The notes under the pieces were generated by a model, which had not been told where the DNA came from, searched no databases, and saw only the letters and a program-made list of their open reading frames with translations. A DNA stretch of 64,000 nt, taken from contig CM035306.1 of assembly GCA_002900995.3 (NCBI GenBank), positions 2,666,001 to 2,730,000 on the forward strand, given 5' to 3'. This stretch comes from Ganoderma boninense. Lineage: Eukaryota > Basidiomycota > Agaricomycetes > Polyporales > Polyporaceae. Below are positions 13,601 through 24,521 of this stretch, piece by piece. A program made the translations under genes and the position numbers. Position 1 is the stretch's first letter; each line of letters starts with the position of its first letter.

Positions 13601-15759
13601 ACTGTGGGACAGCCTGTTCGTGTTCCAACCAAGTGGGGAATCCCTTGATTTGACGGCGGGTTCACCGTGGGTGTTCGATGCCGTTGATGGAGAGGAGCTC
13701 TTCGTCCATGTGCGTCCCAGAATGCTTGGTCTTGAGTGCGCAAGGACTAACCGTAGGCAATGCAGTACCCCCTCAATGTCGAGCTTCACGAGACCAAAGA
13801 CGGTTTCGTGGTCAAGGCTGCATGCACGCCCGACATTGCTGACTCCGCCGGCCTACGCGAACTGGTCGAACAGTATGCCACGATCCTTTGTACCATCATC
13901 CGGTGCCCAGATGACCCGTGGACACTGGGCATACCCGAGATTCCTCTGCATTCGTTGCCAGCGAGTAGCATCATCGTGTCCGAGGCCGCTCAAGACGGCT
14001 CCGATGAGTGGGACAACCGCTTCCCAGGCTTCCGAGAACTCCTCTCCTCGGCGACCAAAGTTCCGTCTTCCAAGATCCACCCCGAGACTCACCTTGCTGC
14101 AGTCGGCATCGACTCCATCACCGCCGTCCAAATCGTCGCAAAGGCTAGGCGACTCGGTCTGCGCCTGACTGCTGCGGAGATTGTCCGGAGTCGAACGGTT
14201 GGCGACCTCCTGCAAAAGCTCGGGAAGTCTGGCTCTCCTGCTGCAAATGGGGCCGTAAAAGTCGCATCCACTGATATTCCGAGAGCTCGATGGTCGACTA
14301 TTCTTCCGTCCCACGTACATGAACTCGTGGAGCGCGTGACAAACACTTCTCCGGGCATGGAATGGATGATCGGAATGTGGCAGCGGAGCAGGGGCTCACG
14401 GTTCCAGCACGCTTTCGGCCTCCGTGTGGCGTCTGACATTGACGCGGCCAGGTTACAAGACGCATGGCAAAAGCTCGTCCGCAGACACGCTGTTTTGCGT
14501 GCAAGTTTCGCCTACGACAAGGATATGGGGGCACCCCTGGTGGTAATCTACAAAGCTGACGCCTTGAACTCGTTATGGACGGAAGAGGTGTTGCCTGCAC
14601 TTGACGACGAATTGGCCACAGTCCAGCACCGAATGAAGACCCTAGTGTTGGATCCCCCTCCCATGGATCGCCCACTCACTCGACTCGTCTTTTTGCAGTC
14701 GTCACGAGAGCGCTATCTGTTGATTCACCTGCATCACTTCCAGTACGACGCTTGGAGTCTGCCACTGCTCGTGGACGACCTCCTCCGCATTTACGCGGAT
14801 GAGCCCCCGAAGAGCTCAAACGATCTGGACAGCTTCCTTGTTTCCACCACAAATGCCGAAGCAGAGCAAGAGCAAGCGAAGTACTGGAAGACGGCATTTG
14901 CTGATTTCCAGCCCCCAACTCTATTTCCTGCTTTGTGTAAGCAGCCCACATCACTCACACGGTCTGTATACACACACTATTCCGCGATCTCCGGTGCCAT
15001 GGAATTAGACAGACGCTCGCGCGACCTTGCCATTTCGCTCCAGAATGTCTTCCTCGCGAGCTGGGCACAGGTCTACGGAGCGCATGCTGCATCCGACAAC
15101 ATCGTCTTTTCCCTTTGGCACTCGGGCAGGACCGGAAATCTGAAGGACATCGAACGCATGGCGGTACCCTGCATCAACGCCCTTCCTTTCCATGTCCCTG
15201 GAGCCCGTCGCGATGATACCCTTGCTCTCGCAAGGCAAATCCAGGACGATCTGCGAGCACGGTCCGCCGTGGTTGAACAGAGTAGGCTCGTCAACGTACA
15301 CGAATGGGCTGGGATACGCGATTCTGCCCTATGCAATGTCTTTGTCAACATCGTCAAGATTGCTCCTGACATCGAAGGGGCAAACGACGGAGCTCTGAAG
15401 AGTCTTGATGTTAGTGGGCTATTGCATATGACACCGTGTGCGACACTGAGGTCTGTCTAGGTTCCCTACTACATACCTGAAGAGTCTCCGGATGCGACGG
15501 TAGGGGCCATGATGCGTGTCACGGATCTAATCCAGGTGCGTACAATTTTCGATGTAGAGGCCGTCACTGACATCCGTGGCAGGACGATATCATGATTGAC
15601 ATCATCGCGAACCACGAAACGGACCAGGTAGTCATGTCGATCGAATTCGCAGGGACGATCCTCGACACAGATAGTGCGAAGTCGTTGCTGGGGGAATGGG
15701 CAACAAGAGTCAGAGCCGCGTTGGGCATAGGTCACCAGGTTGGATGTGAAAAGAAGTAG
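7658..15759 (+). CDS. nps2: type VI siderophore peptide synthetase, A-T-C-T-C-T-C (basidioferrin type)
   Basis: Non-ribosomal peptide synthetase likely to join three N5-acyl-N5-hydroxyornithine units. Fourteen exons: 7658-8683, 8755-8974, 9025-9153, 9210-9460, 9511-9563, 9619-10863, 10929-11541, 11607-11900, 11952-12581, 12628-13407, 13458-13709, 13766-15409, 15461-15535, 15583-15759; 2,462 residues. One adenylation domain ends near residue 770 (S-G-T-T-G-T-P-K-G split by an intron, F-Y-G-P-S-E, Y-R-T-G-D, N-G-K-A-D). Three thiolation domains carry the phosphopantetheine serine in G-M-D-S-L (~843), G-L-D-S-I (~1392) and G-I-D-S-I (~1945). Condensation domains have H-H-A-L-Y-D-G at ~1056 and ~1605 and the variant H-H-F-Q-Y-D-A at ~2153. 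Size and domain order match CsNPS2 of Ceriporiopsis, which makes basidioferrin from N5-acetyl-N5-hydroxyornithine. The product here is inferred, not shown. The 3' end faces the deaminase gene 30 bp away. Confidence 0.95.
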
Positions 15760-15789
15760 CGAATTCTTACAATTATGTACGTTGGAATA

Positions 15790-16293
15790 TCATTCTCTGC
15801 CCATTCTCGCAACCTCCAGGCACTCCTTCTCGAGCCCTTCCAACCAGACCACCTCGATCCCAGCGTCTTTCAGCTTCTGCGCTCCTTCACAGTTCACGAA
15901 ATCGTCCGGCTCTCCGACGCCTATGAAGCATCGCTTGAACCCGGCGGCCACGATGGCATCAGCGCACGGAGCGAGACCAGACGTGCGTACGGAACATGGT
16001 TCCATGGTAGTATACACGTCGGCATGGCGCAATACAGTGTCAATGGCGATGGGGGATGAGGCGGAGGGGAAAATCTCGAGCAATTGGTCCTCGGTGAGCT
16101 GCCGCGCTTTTGCGAGTGCGTTGGCTTCAGCGTGGGTGTTTCCTGGCAGCTCTCGAGAATATCCACGGGCGAGGATGCCTGGTTTATCCGAATTGGGTGG
16201 GTAGGTCGCGGTAAGAACGCAGCCCACGCAGAAAGCAGTTGGTGTTGGAGTGCACTTTCGTGCTTCGTCAAGGGCGAGACGGAGGTAATCCAT
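15790..16293 (-). CDS. RibD-like cytidine/deoxycytidylate-family deaminase
   Basis: Zinc-dependent deaminase of 167 residues in a single exon. The zinc site is visible as H-A-E-A-N-A (ligand His plus catalytic Glu) and P-C-S-V-R-T-S-G-L-A-P-C, a P-C-x9-C spacing like that of the diaminohydroxyphosphoribosylaminopyrimidine deaminase of riboflavin synthesis. No reductase or pseudouridine-synthase domain is attached, so it is shorter than bacterial RibD and yeast Rib2. The start at 16293 gives an N-terminus beginning with the first family helix. Role in riboflavin synthesis is likely but other pyrimidine substrates are possible. It converges on the peptide synthetase (30-bp gap) and diverges from SPT6 across 281 bp. 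Confidence 0.8.
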   Translation of the reverse strand: MDYLRLALDEARKCTPTPTAFCVGCVLTATYPPNSDKPGILARGYSRELPGNTHAEANALAKARQLTEDQLLEIFPSASSPIAIDTVLRHADVYTTMEPCSVRTSGLAPCADAIVAAGFKRCFIGVGEPDDFVNCEGAQKLKDAGIEVVWLEGLEKECLEVARMGRE

Positions 16294-16574
16294 GCTGCAG
16301 GAATAGGAAATGTGTTGGGGGGCGAGAACCAGCGAGAACAAGACAGTCTCCGTCCCAGCGCAGGTCTGACGCTCCGACCGGCCAATTGTCACTCCGCAAT
16401 CCCGCTTCAGAAGGACATTCAAACTCAGATAGTTCACCAAAGGAAAGTGTTCTATTACATAAGTGACTATGGCCCCGCAGTTTCCAATCTCCGATTTCTC
16501 AACTCGGAGTCGCTACGAGGGTCACCAAGTTCGTCTCGGACAGTCGCCTCACCCTCTTCCCCTCTCTGTTCATC

Positions 16575-19500
16575 ATGTCTTCGCCCACACGTGACTACGA
16601 GACGACTCGCCAGGAGGAGGATGTCCCCATGCAGGGCCGGGAAGAAGAAGAGGAGGAAGAAGCTGTGGCAGGAAATGCCCCTTCAGACGACAGTTCCGAG
16701 GAGCCTGAAGAAGACGAGGAGGAAGAAAGGCGAATCCGGGAAGGTTTCATTGTTGATGAGGATGAAGAGGAGGAACAGGATGATGAGGAAGAGGAGAGAC
16801 GGAAAAGGCGAAAACGGCGCAAGAAGCGTCACCACCGATCCCGTAAGTCGACGTTCTCGAGAGTTGAGTCTATTTTGCATGGTTAATGGGGTTCTCCTCC
16901 ATTCGTAGGTGAAGACGAGGATGACGCCCTGGATGAGGATGATCTGGAACTTTTGGAGGAGAACACTGGTGGAAACTTCTCCCGCCGACGCATTACCCGC
17001 CGACGCCCTGGCCGCGAATCCGCGTCTCCTCCGGCCCCTTCAAGTTCCAAGCATCGAAACGTGGTAGAGTCATCCGATGAGGATCTTGACGACGACGACA
17101 ACTTCCCCCGGGTTCAAGATATCCACAACATCTGGGACGATGAGAGAGGCGGTGGACGCGACGACGACGATGACGACGTCGACATGGACGACATGGACAA
17201 TTTCATCGAATATGAAGACGAGGAGGATGGCGGCGTTGAGGCCCAAAGGGCTCGGAAAGAGCATATGAAGAAGCGTAAAGCAATGCGGAGAGCTATGGGG
17301 TCTCGTCCCGAACTTGCCGGTATCGACGCCAAGTGGGTCGTCATTCTTTGATACAAGTTACTGACACTAACATTGTCGCAAAGCGCGTGGGACGAGATTC
17401 ACGAAGTCTTTGGAGATGGCCATGACTATGATTGGGCATTGGCGGACGATGAGGAACCGGGCTTTGAGGAAGAGCAGCTCAAGCCGGAGATGAAGTACCA
17501 AGATGTGGGTCTGAGACACCCCCGAGTATTGTTTGACTACTTACCCTCCTTCAGGTCTTTGAGCCATCCGAAATCAGGGCCCGCATGCTTACTGAAGATG
17601 ACGACCTCATCAGGGCCCAAGACATTCCTGAACGAATGCAACTCGCGACGTCCGCCCTCTCGCCCTCCGCCACCCTGTCTATCCATAGGTCGTTGACTGA
17701 GAATGACCTGGACGACGCCGCGTCCTGGGTCATCACCCGCCTCTCTAGCCGCAAAGAACGCGACTTCTTCCGTGGCGATGGGCAGTTCCACAGCTTCCTT
17801 CCCCAGCTCGTCGAGGCGATCACCTGTGCACTGCGGTATCTTTTCGTCCAGGAGTTTGAGGTTCCTTATATCTGGATGCACAAACGGGACTACATATCGT
17901 ACTTCGACCCCAACAACCCAAAACTTCATGTGGAATTGCTCTCGCTGGATGACCTATGGCGTGTCTATATGGTTGGCCAGAAATATCGCTCTCTCCTCGA
18001 ACGGCGCGCCGCATTGGATGCTCTTTACACTCGTCTTTCTGTATCCGACGAGTATTTCGACAACGAGGTTCGCAAGCGAGTGGAGACGGCTGAGATGGCC
18101 GCCGACGCTACGGAATGGCTCGGCATGAAGTATCGCGAGCAGAAGAAGAGCAAGTTCGACATCCAATTTCACGACGACGAGGAGCAGCCCGACGCCCCCA
18201 AACACAAGATGCCGAGCCGAGTTTCTGCTTACGAACTAGCGAAGAAGACTGTTGTTGCCAAACTTGCTGAGGTTTGTATGGCTCACCTTCTATCTGATGA
18301 GGCTGACTCCCCACCAGGGTTTTGGTATTCGAGCGCACGAAGTTGTCCAAAACTTTATCTCGGACCATAATACACACTTCGTCGAGGAGCAAGAATTGAA
18401 CCCACTAGCTTATGCTGAACAATTTGCGGATCCGGATGCAACTCGAGCACAGCCAGCGGATGAACTGCTCGCCCGGGCGAGGATGATTATCGCGACTGAG
18501 CTCGGGAAGGATCCTCTTCTTCGTCAGGAGATCAGGAATGCCTTCAAGGCGAATGCGCTTGTCTCCGTCCTCCCTACAGATCGGGGTATCGCTAAAATTG
18601 ACGAACATCATCCGTTCTTCGTAAGCACACGGGTTCCTCCACTAACTCGCAAGTCAGGTGCTAACACCCATTTTTTAGAACTTCAAATACTTGTATAATA
18701 AGAGCGCGACCGAGATGCTTCACTCCGCCCAATTCCTCAGCATCCTTGCTGCTGAAGCAGAGCACCTCGTCACGATCTCCGTAACTCTGCGCCCAGAGGC
18801 CAAGGCTGCTTTTGAACGGAAGCTCAATGACGCTTTCGCTTCAGACAGCTTCAGTGACACAGCACGCACATGGAACGAGGAGCGCTCTCGAGTTGTCCAA
18901 GAGACTCTTGATCAACATCTCCTCCCAGTCGGCGTCAAATGGACTCGAGAATGGATTCGCGAGGAAGCCGAAGATTATGTCTCCCGCCAGTGTGCCAGCA
19001 CACTTCGGGAGGTAAGCATACAGTCAGCCTAGTATTCCCTCCTAACTGACATTTCACCAGCGTATTGATGTAGCGCCGTATGTCGGTCCCTCGATGCGGA
19101 AAGGCGATACCCCGTCTGTCGTGGCGATGTCTTGGGGTAAGGGCGATCCACACAAAGATACCATCGCCGTCGTTTTCCTCGACGATGCTGGACGCCTCAG
19201 AGAGCACACGAAGCTCGACAACCTGTTCGCTGGTGACAACCAAGACGAGTTCAAGGACATGATCAAACGGCGGCGGCCAGATGTCATTACGGTTGGCGGC
19301 TTCAGCATTGCCACCATGAAGCTCTCACGACGTATCAAGGAGCTGTTGAACGAGTCTGGCCAGAAGGATGGGTCTGGTGGCAGTGGGTGGGGCGAGTCGA
19401 GTGTTACAAATGAGTCGCTCAGCACACCGGTGATCTACGTCCACGACGAAGTTGCTCGGATCTACCAACACAGCCGTCGTGCGGATGAAGAGTTCAGTGC

Positions 19501-21870
19501 TCTATCTCCACTCAGCAAGTACTGCGTCGGCCTCGCTCGGTATGTGCAGAGCCCACTCAATGAATATGCCTCACTCGGGGCCGATATCACCGCCATCGCT
19601 TTTGATGAAGACTACCAGCAATTGGTATGCTTAGGCCGCACTTGAACTTCGAGTTTTGAATGACGTCTCTTCAGATCCCCAAGGAGAAGCTGCTTACTTC
19701 CATGGAAAGGGTTATTGTTGATGCCGTCAACAAAGTCGGCGTTGACATTAACCGTGCTGTCACTGATTCGTACTATCAGCATCTGCTCCAGTTCGTTTCT
19801 GGCCTCGGTCCTCGGAAAGCCCAGGTGCTGGTAAAGAAGATCGCATCTATGGTATGCACTCCCAGAGCCATGTCCTATGCTGAGACGTGTTGACTGTCCT
19901 GTAGGGAGGCAACCTCATCAACCGCGGACAGTTCATCAAGAACGGTCTGATGACCATGAAGATCTTCTTGAATGCATCGGCATTCCTCCGCATTGTCCAG
20001 GACTCTGAGCCGAAGCCCGCAAAGAACCGGCACGGAGAGGAGATCGACGTTGCTGACCCGCTGGACAGCACGCGAGTCCATCCCGAAGACTACGAACTGG
20101 CGAGGAAGATGGCTACCGATGCACTCGAGTTGGACGAGGAAGATATCCACGACGAACACCCCTCCCATGTCGTGTCGCAGATCATGCGAGACGAGGACAG
20201 CGAGAAAAAGCTCGATGAGCTGAACCTCGACGACTTCGCCGTCAACATGTATCGGACCAATCAGGACAAGAAACGGCATACGCTTAACGTCATCCGCGAG
20301 GAATTGCTCCATCCGTATGGAGAGAAGCGCCAAGATTTCGTTCTTCCTTCCGACTGGGACGTCGTCACGATGTTAACAGGCGAGACGACGCGAACCTTGC
20401 GTACGGGCCTCATTGTCTCTGTTCAGGCGGTCCGTGTGAAGGAGAGCTTCGTGGTAGTACGCCTCGACTCCGGCATCGAAGGAACCATCAACCGACGCTA
20501 TCTCACCGACTTGAATCTCCCCCCTCCTCAAGTAGTCAAGCAGGGACAGACCCTCTCCGGTGTCGTCATTGAGGTTAAGTTGGAGCTTCCGACCGACTCA
20601 ATCACTGTCGACCTTTCTGCTCGCGAGACAGATGTCAATGCGGGTGACAGCCAGTTCCGTCGCGTCAAGCACGACGAGGCCTGGAACCATCACCAGTACG
20701 ACAAGGATAACGAGATACAAGCACGCAAGAAGCGAGCTGAGGTCGATCGGACACGGCGGGTTATCAAGCACCCGAACTTCCACAACTTCAATTCCGCACA
20801 GGCTGAGCAGTATCTGGAGAAGCAGCAGCGTGGTGATGTTGTCATCCGGCCGTCGTCCAAGGGTGCCACCCACCTTGCCGTAACCTGGAAGGTTGACGAC
20901 AAACTGTACCAGCATATTGGTACGACATTTTAGTTGCGTGTGCTCTAAATGGATGTTGACGATTGCTTCAGATGTTGTAGAGCCCAACGCTGACCCTACA
21001 GGTCAGACCATCGGTTCCAAGCTCATCGTCGACGGCACACATCAATTCTCCGACCTGGATGAGTTGATCGTCAACCACGTCCAAGCGATGGCGAGAAAGG
21101 TGGAGGAACTCATGATGCACGAGAAGTTCAAGGCTGGAACAGAAGACGACCTGCGTAAGTGGATTTTGAACGTGTCGTTGACTATCGAATGTTGATGGGC
21201 GTATATAGACCTGTTCCTGAGGAACTTCGTCGCTGCGAATCCTTCGAAGAGTGCGTACGGCTTCACACTGAACCGCAAGCGACCAGGACACTTCAATTTA
21301 TGTTATTTGGCAAACAAAAATTCCACTGTGCAGACATGGGTAAGTCGAGCGAACTAATGCGAGGATGTCTAGCTAATCCAACACGTGTAGCCTGTCCGAG
21401 TCACGGCTGCCGCATACTACTTATTCGACACTCCCGCCGCAGGAGTACCAGAGCTTTGCGACGCGTTCAAAGTCAGGCAGAAGTCCATGTCCCTTGGTGG
21501 TGGCCTTGGCGGCGCGGGCGGTGGCAAGACACCATTTGGTGCTCGTACTCCTGGCAGGACACCCGCGGCCGGACACGCTACTCCCGGACACATGTCCGTA
21601 CGACAAGTTGGCCGAACACCAAATCCATATGGTGGTGCCCCAGGTGTCCCGCCTGCTGTTCCTGCTCCGGCCGCCGGCTTCCCACCAGGATTCCCCGGGT
21701 ACCCTGGGGGCCCGCAACAGTATGGCGGAGGCTTCCAACCACCGCCTGGGTATCCACAACCTGGCCCACCTGCCTTTGTTCAGCCCCCTCCTCCTGGCGC
21801 GGGGCCCCCTGGAATTCATCCTTCCCGTGCTGCCATGATCCAGGGCAATGGGTGGGGAGCGCCGTTCTGA
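16575..21870 (+). CDS. SPT6: transcription elongation factor and histone chaperone Spt6
   Basis: Nuclear histone H3-H4 chaperone that travels with RNA polymerase II. Twelve exons: 16575-16842, 16909-17332, 17384-17504, 17555-18271, 18318-18620, 18679-19011, 19061-19624, 19675-19851, 19905-20919, 20972-21154, 21209-21339, 21391-21870; 1,571 residues. The N-terminal ~250 residues are highly acidic with basic patches. The helix-turn-helix core follows, then the YqgF-like domain (~720-910), a helix-hairpin-helix with G-L-G-P-R-K-A (~911-969), an S1 RNA-binding domain (~1130-1215) and the tandem SH2 region (~1254-1470) with H-P-N-F-H-N-F and D-V-V-I-R-P-S-S. The tail is Gly/Pro-rich with TP-type repeats. 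Domain order and length are those of the family. It is divergent from the deaminase gene; the TIR/LTR element begins 209 bp beyond the stop. Confidence 0.95.
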
Positions 21871-22079
21871 CCGTTGAATGAAGATTTCTGCACACCTAGC
21901 TATTAGTCCCGGGATGGTCTTTTTGTATCTTCACCTCGCATATGTTATCATCGTGCAATGTTCTTTGCTGTAATTCAATGTATTCTATTCGTAGATTCTC
22001 TGCCGTGTTTCGAAGGAATTTTGCCACAAAAGTGAGAATTAGAATAAGTGCCCCGCAAATGACGTACAAAACCCATGTA

Positions 22080-22108
22080 CAGTGTTAAACCGGTCCTTCG
22101 GAAGACAT
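22080..22108 (+). repeat. left terminal inverted repeat of the TIR element
   Basis: Starts CAGTGTTAAACC after a TA dinucleotide and contains GGTCCTTCGGAA. Pairs with 24422-24450. Confidence 0.75.
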
Positions 22109-22142
22109 TTTTGTTTGCCCGCTGGTGCTGTCCCGTGCCTAT

Positions 22143-22413
22143 TGTAGAAAATCGAGGGCGCTCGGAGCGCACGAGAGAGAGGAGCAGGGCGAAGGAATGC
22201 GATTCGCGTTTGGCCGTGCAAACGCGTGCCGGACAACGTAGATACAGGTCTGCTTAAATACACGAATATGAGGTCCATTATATGAAATAAGCGGGGGCGC
22301 GGGTATCCGACGGGAGGCGGGATGGAGGTAGCGGGATGGGGGCGGGCAGAGGCGGAGCAGGTGCACGCGCGAACTCGCCCGATGCGTCGTACGGAAGACG
22401 CCGGAATCCAACA
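22143..22413 (-). repeat. 3' LTR (in element orientation)
   Basis: 271 bp, TG...CA ends, identical to 23560-23830 on comparison by eye; preceded by target duplication CCTAT. Confidence 0.9.
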
Positions 22414-22545
22414 CATCCCCTCGAGCGAGCGCGGGGTACAAGCGAAGCAGCAGGAAAGTAAACGAGGGGGAGGGGGTAGCAAAACGAAAGAAAGTAACAT
22501 GAAAGAGAACATACGAGAGTGGGGTACATCCCCTGAAGCAGGCAA

Positions 22546-23358
22546 CTACCAAGCAACATCCTCCTCCACAATCGGGCCCTTGATAAGCCTGTTCTTCGGC
22601 ACAACGGCGGCGGTGAACGCGTACGCCATGTGGGCTTCATCGGGCTCGTCCTTGAGCTGGGGGCAGTCACGCTGATAGTGACCCTTCTTCGAACACTTGA
22701 AGCAGGTGATGCGCTCGAGCGGAGTGCGCGGCTTCATGGTGGCAGCGAGGGCGGTGTCATAGGAAGTACCGGGGGCGGAAGCGAGAGAGAGCTGGCGGGA
22801 CTCCTCGTTAAGGAGGCGGGTGATGACGTAGTCGAGAGTGAGGTCGCTGGGCGGGGTCGAGTCAAGGTTGACGACGAGCTGGGAATACGAGTCGGGGAGA
22901 CCATTCGTGAGAGCGAGGATGCGGTCTTCATCGTCAATCGAAGCACCGATCTCCTGGAGGCGGAACGCGGCGCGGCGGACGTCGGCGATGTACGAGGTCA
23001 TGGACTGGTCGGGGCGCTTGGACATACGCCAGAGCGCGCGGCGATGGGCGAGACGGGTTCCGAAACCGCGTGCGAGGTGGACACGGCGAAGCTCGGACCA
23101 TACCTCATGGGCGTCCGTGGACTGGACGTGAGCGTACTGGGTCGGCTCGATGTTGAGGATGAGCTCGGCACGGGCCTCGGCGATTTTGGCGCGCCAGGAA
23201 CGGACGGCCTTCGTGTTGTCGGAGCCGTTGGGACGGGTGTCGGTAGCGGGGGCGGAGGTCACCTCCCACAGGCCCTTGCGGGTGAGGAGAGCCTCGATGC
23301 CGACGACCCACTCGGCGTAGTTGTCGTCGTTGAGCCGGGCGATCGAGGATGGGGCCAT
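22546..23358 (-). CDS. retrotransposon gag protein with UBN2-like region and zinc knuckle
   Basis: Structural gag-like protein of 270 residues. The first ATG is at 23358; the frame is open slightly further upstream. The central part resembles the Copia gag/UBN2 family (W-x-V-G-I-E-A-L-L near the start, and a V-W-S-E-L-R-R segment). Near the C-terminus is a CCHC zinc knuckle, C-F-K-C-S-K-K-G-H-Y-Q-R-D-C, for RNA binding. The frame ends in a normal stop before the LTR, with no continuation into pol, so it looks like a complete gag-only unit rather than a frameshifted polyprotein. The intact frame suggests either recent origin or selection. Confidence 0.85.
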   Translation of the reverse strand: MAPSSIARLNDDNYAEWVVGIEALLTRKGLWEVTSAPATDTRPNGSDNTKAVRSWRAKIAEARAELILNIEPTQYAHVQSTDAHEVWSELRRVHLARGFGTRLAHRRALWRMSKRPDQSMTSYIADVRRAAFRLQEIGASIDDEDRILALTNGLPDSYSQLVVNLDSTPPSDLTLDYVITRLLNEESRQLSLASAPGTSYDTALAATMKPRTPLERITCFKCSKKGHYQRDCPQLKDEPDEAHMAYAFTAAVVPKNRLIKGPIVEEDVAW

Positions 23359-23559
23359 AGCGTCGGATACGAGGGTGCGGGGACGGGAACGGAGCGGGGA
23401 CACGGAACAGGGCGGTGCGGTCGCGGTACGGGGTCGTCGTCGTCGGGTACGGGGTCACGGTCGTCGTCGTGGCCAGATCGTCGGGTCGTCGGGTCGTCGA
23501 GTGGCTTCGGCCCCACTAGGCAGTGCCGCGAATTAACCTTCGGGCAAGGTACGCGTTTG

Positions 23560-23830
23560 TGTAGAAAATCGAGGGCGCTCGGAGCGCACGAGAGAGAGGA
23601 GCAGGGCGAAGGAATGCGATTCGCGTTTGGCCGTGCAAACGCGTGCCGGACAACGTAGATACAGGTCTGCTTAAATACACGAATATGAGGTCCATTATAT
23701 GAAATAAGCGGGGGCGCGGGTATCCGACGGGAGGCGGGATGGAGGTAGCGGGATGGGGGCGGGCAGAGGCGGAGCAGGTGCACGCGCGAACTCGCCCGAT
23801 GCGTCGTACGGAAGACGCCGGAATCCAACA
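23560..23830 (-). repeat. 5' LTR (in element orientation)
   Basis: 271 bp, matches 22143-22413 with no difference seen; followed by target duplication CCTAT at 23831-23835. Confidence 0.9.
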
Positions 23831-24421
23831 CCTATTTCTTCAAAATCGGGGTTGATAATATCTCTGAGCTACTTGGTTTCTGCTATAGGGTAGAGTTCTG
23901 GGACGTATCATGAGGATTCAGAGGAGATCGAATCCCATCTCCATTTTCCCTGTTATCGGACCTGCATGGGTCCTTCGGAAACCGTGATTTTGCCTTACAT
24001 ATACAGCGTTATTTTCATCTAAGCGAGAGTAGCCGAAGATACGCGAGATACAGAAATGGCAAATCAGCCCATTGGCGCTCGTCCGAAGGAGCGAATGGAC
24101 CCATGTACTGAAAGAAAGCATTCGCCGTTCGTCTGTGCAAGCACGCTACTGCTTCAAATTCTCTCAAAAGCAGCATATAATGCATTTATAGGCCGGGGTT
24201 CAGTTTGGTTGCTGGAGCTCGCGTGAATCATGAGCGATACCCTGGGCGCACTATTTTCGCCCCCGAAAACACAGTGATTAGGGCACTGAAGAAGAACAGG
24301 TGCGCCAGGCGGACCAAGACTTGGCATTTGAGCTCATATAATACAATGCAACACACTCAAGACAAACTTAGACGCAGGGGAACAGCGGGACAATGGAAAA
24401 TGCAGGTTTTCCGAAGGACCC

Positions 24422-24450
24422 ATGTTTTCCGAAGGACCGGTTTAATACTG
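24422..24450 (-). repeat. right terminal inverted repeat of the TIR element
   Basis: Reverse complement of the left repeat with two differences, followed by TA. A second inverted copy of the core lies directly inside at 24409-24420. Confidence 0.75.
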
Positions 24451-24521
24451 TACACATCTGGTATCCCAAGTTGAGCATGAAGCACTTCAGCAGAGGATGG
24501 TAACACATGCCACCCGACTTC

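Larger units (their letters stand above)
22143..23830 (-). mobile_element. short LTR retrotransposon encoding only gag (Copia-like), recent insertion
   Basis: Two 271-bp direct repeats with no difference that I can see (22143-22413 and 23560-23830) start TG and end CA and are flanked by the 5-bp duplication CCTAT at 22138-22142 and 23831-23835. The 1,146-bp interior holds a single minus-strand gag reading frame and no protease, integrase or reverse transcriptase. On the minus strand a purine run GAGGGG lies next to the 3' LTR (22414-22422). Identical LTRs and an intact duplication indicate recent movement, which would need enzymes from another element. It interrupts the TIR element. Confidence 0.88.
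22080..24450. mobile_element. TIR element with TA target site (Tc1/mariner-like, non-autonomous), split by an LTR element
   Basis: Left end CAGTGTTAAACCGGTCCTTC and right end, read on the minus strand, CAGTATTAAACCGGTCCTTC form inverted repeats of about 29 bp with two mismatches. Each is bordered outside by TA (22078-22079 and 24451-24452), as expected for Tc1/mariner-type insertion. Without the LTR retrotransposon and one copy of its target duplication (1,693 bp), the element would be about 678 bp, too short for a transposase, so MITE-like. The core GGTCCTTCGGAA recurs inside at 23969-23980 and, inverted, at 24409-24420 and 24427-24438. It lies between the convergent SPT6 and JMJD4-like genes. 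Confidence 0.7.

Noticed and set aside
22630..23658. 342-codon plus-strand frame inside the LTR element
   Set aside because: Mirror of the gag gene, Gly/Arg/Glu-rich and without any known domain, and it runs into the LTR.
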